Source: an uncultured Tenacibaculum sp.
GTDB taxonomy: Bacteria > Bacteroidota > Bacteroidia > Flavobacteriales > Flavobacteriaceae
Length of the DNA stretch: 64,000 bases
Direction of reading: 5' to 3'
Assembly (NCBI GenBank): GCA_947498055.1
Contig: CANMJA010000016.1
Location: 30,534-94,533, forward strand
The position numbers and the translations under genes are program-made. A model generated the notes under the pieces. The model saw only the letters and a program-made list of their open reading frames with translations, made no database searches and was not told the DNA's origin. How positions within the stretch are numbered: position 1 is the first letter of the stretch; every line of letters starts with the position of its first letter. This document shows, one piece after another, positions 63,060 to 64,000 of this stretch.

Positions 63060-63941
63060 ATGTATTTATCTAAATTAAAAATTAAAAATTTCAGAGGAAT
63101 AAAACAGATAGAATTAGATTTTCATAAAGGATTAAATGTTCTAATTGGAGAAAATAATTCTGGCAAAACTGCTATAATTGACGCATTAAGAATAGGTTTA
63201 GGATATGGGAAATCAAACAATAATATTTACATAAATGAAACTGACATACATTTAAACAGGAATGACATAAATGAAGATAATGATGAAATTCAATTTGATT
63301 TCATTTTTGAATTAGAAGATGTTAAAGAAAGAGAATGTTTTTTTGATTTCTTATCTCAAGATGCAGAGAATCCTTTAAAACAGACAATACAAATTCATAT
63401 CAAGTTTAAATATGAAAAAAGAGGAAGTAGAAACTTCTTTAAAAGAACTGTATGGGGTGGAGATAATGAAGGACAGAATGTTCCATATGATGCTTTAGAA
63501 GAAATCTTCTTTATATACCTAGACCCATTAAGAGATGCTGTACAGAGTCTTAAACCATACTCATATGCGAATAAGGTTGGAAATTTGTTTAATGAATTAA
63601 CAAAATATAAAAAGGGAGGAGCTGATATTCCCCTAAATGAAGAAAAAAAGAATGAATTAGCATCAGACTTATACAGCATATTTGAAGGTAACGATAGTGA
63701 TTGGGAATCAATTCTACAGACAGGTAATGAAAAAGTAAATGATCACTTAGAAGGAACTGGTATTTCTACAAAGTATCCAAATATTAGAATGAAATATGTT
63801 GGTAGAAAGTATTCAGATGTTGTTAAGGGAATAGAACTTAAAAGGCCTGTTTATGAACCAGAACCAGAGAATGGACAAAAATACTTTGAGATACATCAAA
63901 ATGGGCTTGGGGAAAATAATTTAATAGAGGTAAACATTTAG
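63060..63941 (+). pseudogene. OLD-family ATPase, truncated
   Basis: The N-terminal part of an OLD-type (RecF/SMC-like) ATPase, 293 residues from the ATG at 63060; an earlier TTG at 62934 would add an unrelated extension. YLSKLKIKNFRGIKQIELDF and the Walker A IGENNSGKTAIID are clear. The frame stops just after EIHQNGLGENNLI, where relatives continue into the Walker B and TOPRIM nuclease domain; neither is present and the next 60 bases do not code for them in any plus-strand frame. Intact relatives (for example GajA of Gabija) act in phage defence. I read it as broken. Confidence 0.65.
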
Positions 63942-64000
63942 TTACCTATCAATTTTGAATGATTAATGTTATCAGCTTCAACCATTCTACATATTAGATT
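63938..64000 (-). CDS. Possible 3' end of a minus-strand gene
   Basis: Read from the right edge on the minus strand, one frame stays open for 20 codons (ending ...DNINHSKLIGN) and stops with TAA at 63940-63938, overlapping the end of the truncated ATPase by four bases. Too short to name or confirm. Confidence 0.2.
   Translation of the reverse strand, partial: NLICRMVEADNINHSKLIGN

Noticed and set aside
1..64000. CRISPR array, tRNA, rRNA or intact insertion sequence
   Set aside because: I looked for regularly spaced repeats, cloverleaf signatures, rRNA blocks and transposase motifs and found none that could be supported.

Overview
The window looks like chromosomal DNA of a marine member of the Flavobacteriaceae (Bacteroidota). 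The evidence is a very low G+C content, promoters of the TTTG/TAnnTTTG (-33/-7) type, PorV-like outer-membrane proteins, an agarase carrying a C-terminal type IX secretion sorting domain, DUF4199 and DUF4202 proteins, a MoaC-MoaB fusion and several LytS/LytTR-type signalling genes. The species cannot be fixed from the sequence alone. I see no tRNA, rRNA, CRISPR array or intact insertion sequence. The only RNA gene found is the small signal recognition particle RNA.

Layout. 0-0.7 kb: 3' part of a tRNA nucleotidyltransferase (HD domain). 0.7-8.8 kb (minus strand): a tightly packed surface-glycan operon with DUF4199, a GT2, a phosphohexomutase, a GT4, an MsbA-like ABC exporter, a GT90 and another GT4. 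8.9-12.2 kb: SRP RNA, xerD, three tandem small beta-barrel proteins and aroQ. 12.3-16.9 kb: a PorV-like/Lnb-like pair, a YheT-like hydrolase, pssA and a GNAT acetyltransferase. 17.0-19.0 kb: a cysteine dioxygenase / sulfinoalanine decarboxylase pair, i.e. a likely hypotaurine pathway. 19.1-24.2 kb: DinB-like protein, lipoprotein, guanine deaminase, fumC, a 57-residue membrane protein and a cold-shock protein. 24.2-35.3 kb: a 7TMR-DISM histidine kinase, then a block of secreted proteins (VIT/VWA protein, two unknown proteins, a small secreted protein) around a beta-propeller LytS-type kinase with its LytTR regulator. 35.5-37.3 kb: an ABC exporter.

37.3-60.2 kb is one large nitrate/nitrite assimilation island. 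It holds a siroheme synthase domain, nirB, nirD, a DUF4202 protein, a NarX-like sensor and NarL-like regulator, narK, and a 1169-residue nitrate reductase that carries its own flavin and [2Fe-2S] electron-input domains. It continues with a sulfite-reductase-like/rubredoxin fusion, molybdenum cofactor genes (moaCB, mobA, moeA), a Crp/Fnr regulator with an FNR-like cysteine set, a nitrate-type ABC importer (nrtABCD-like) and an outer-membrane porin. Together these can take up nitrate by two routes, build the Mo and siroheme cofactors, and reduce nitrate to ammonium. A 16-bp palindrome, TAAGTA-N4-TACTTA or a one-base variant, precedes five transcription units of this island, so it probably forms a local regulon.

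60.5-62.4 kb: a secreted GH16 beta-agarase. 62.4-64.0 kb: a structured non-coding stretch followed by a truncated OLD-type ATPase, which looks like the edge of an accessory region.

The two strongest unexplained signals are the palindrome regulon of the nitrate island and a near-identical 43-bp direct-repeat operator. That operator lies at exactly the same distance from the -7 box of two secreted-protein genes beside the LytTR system.
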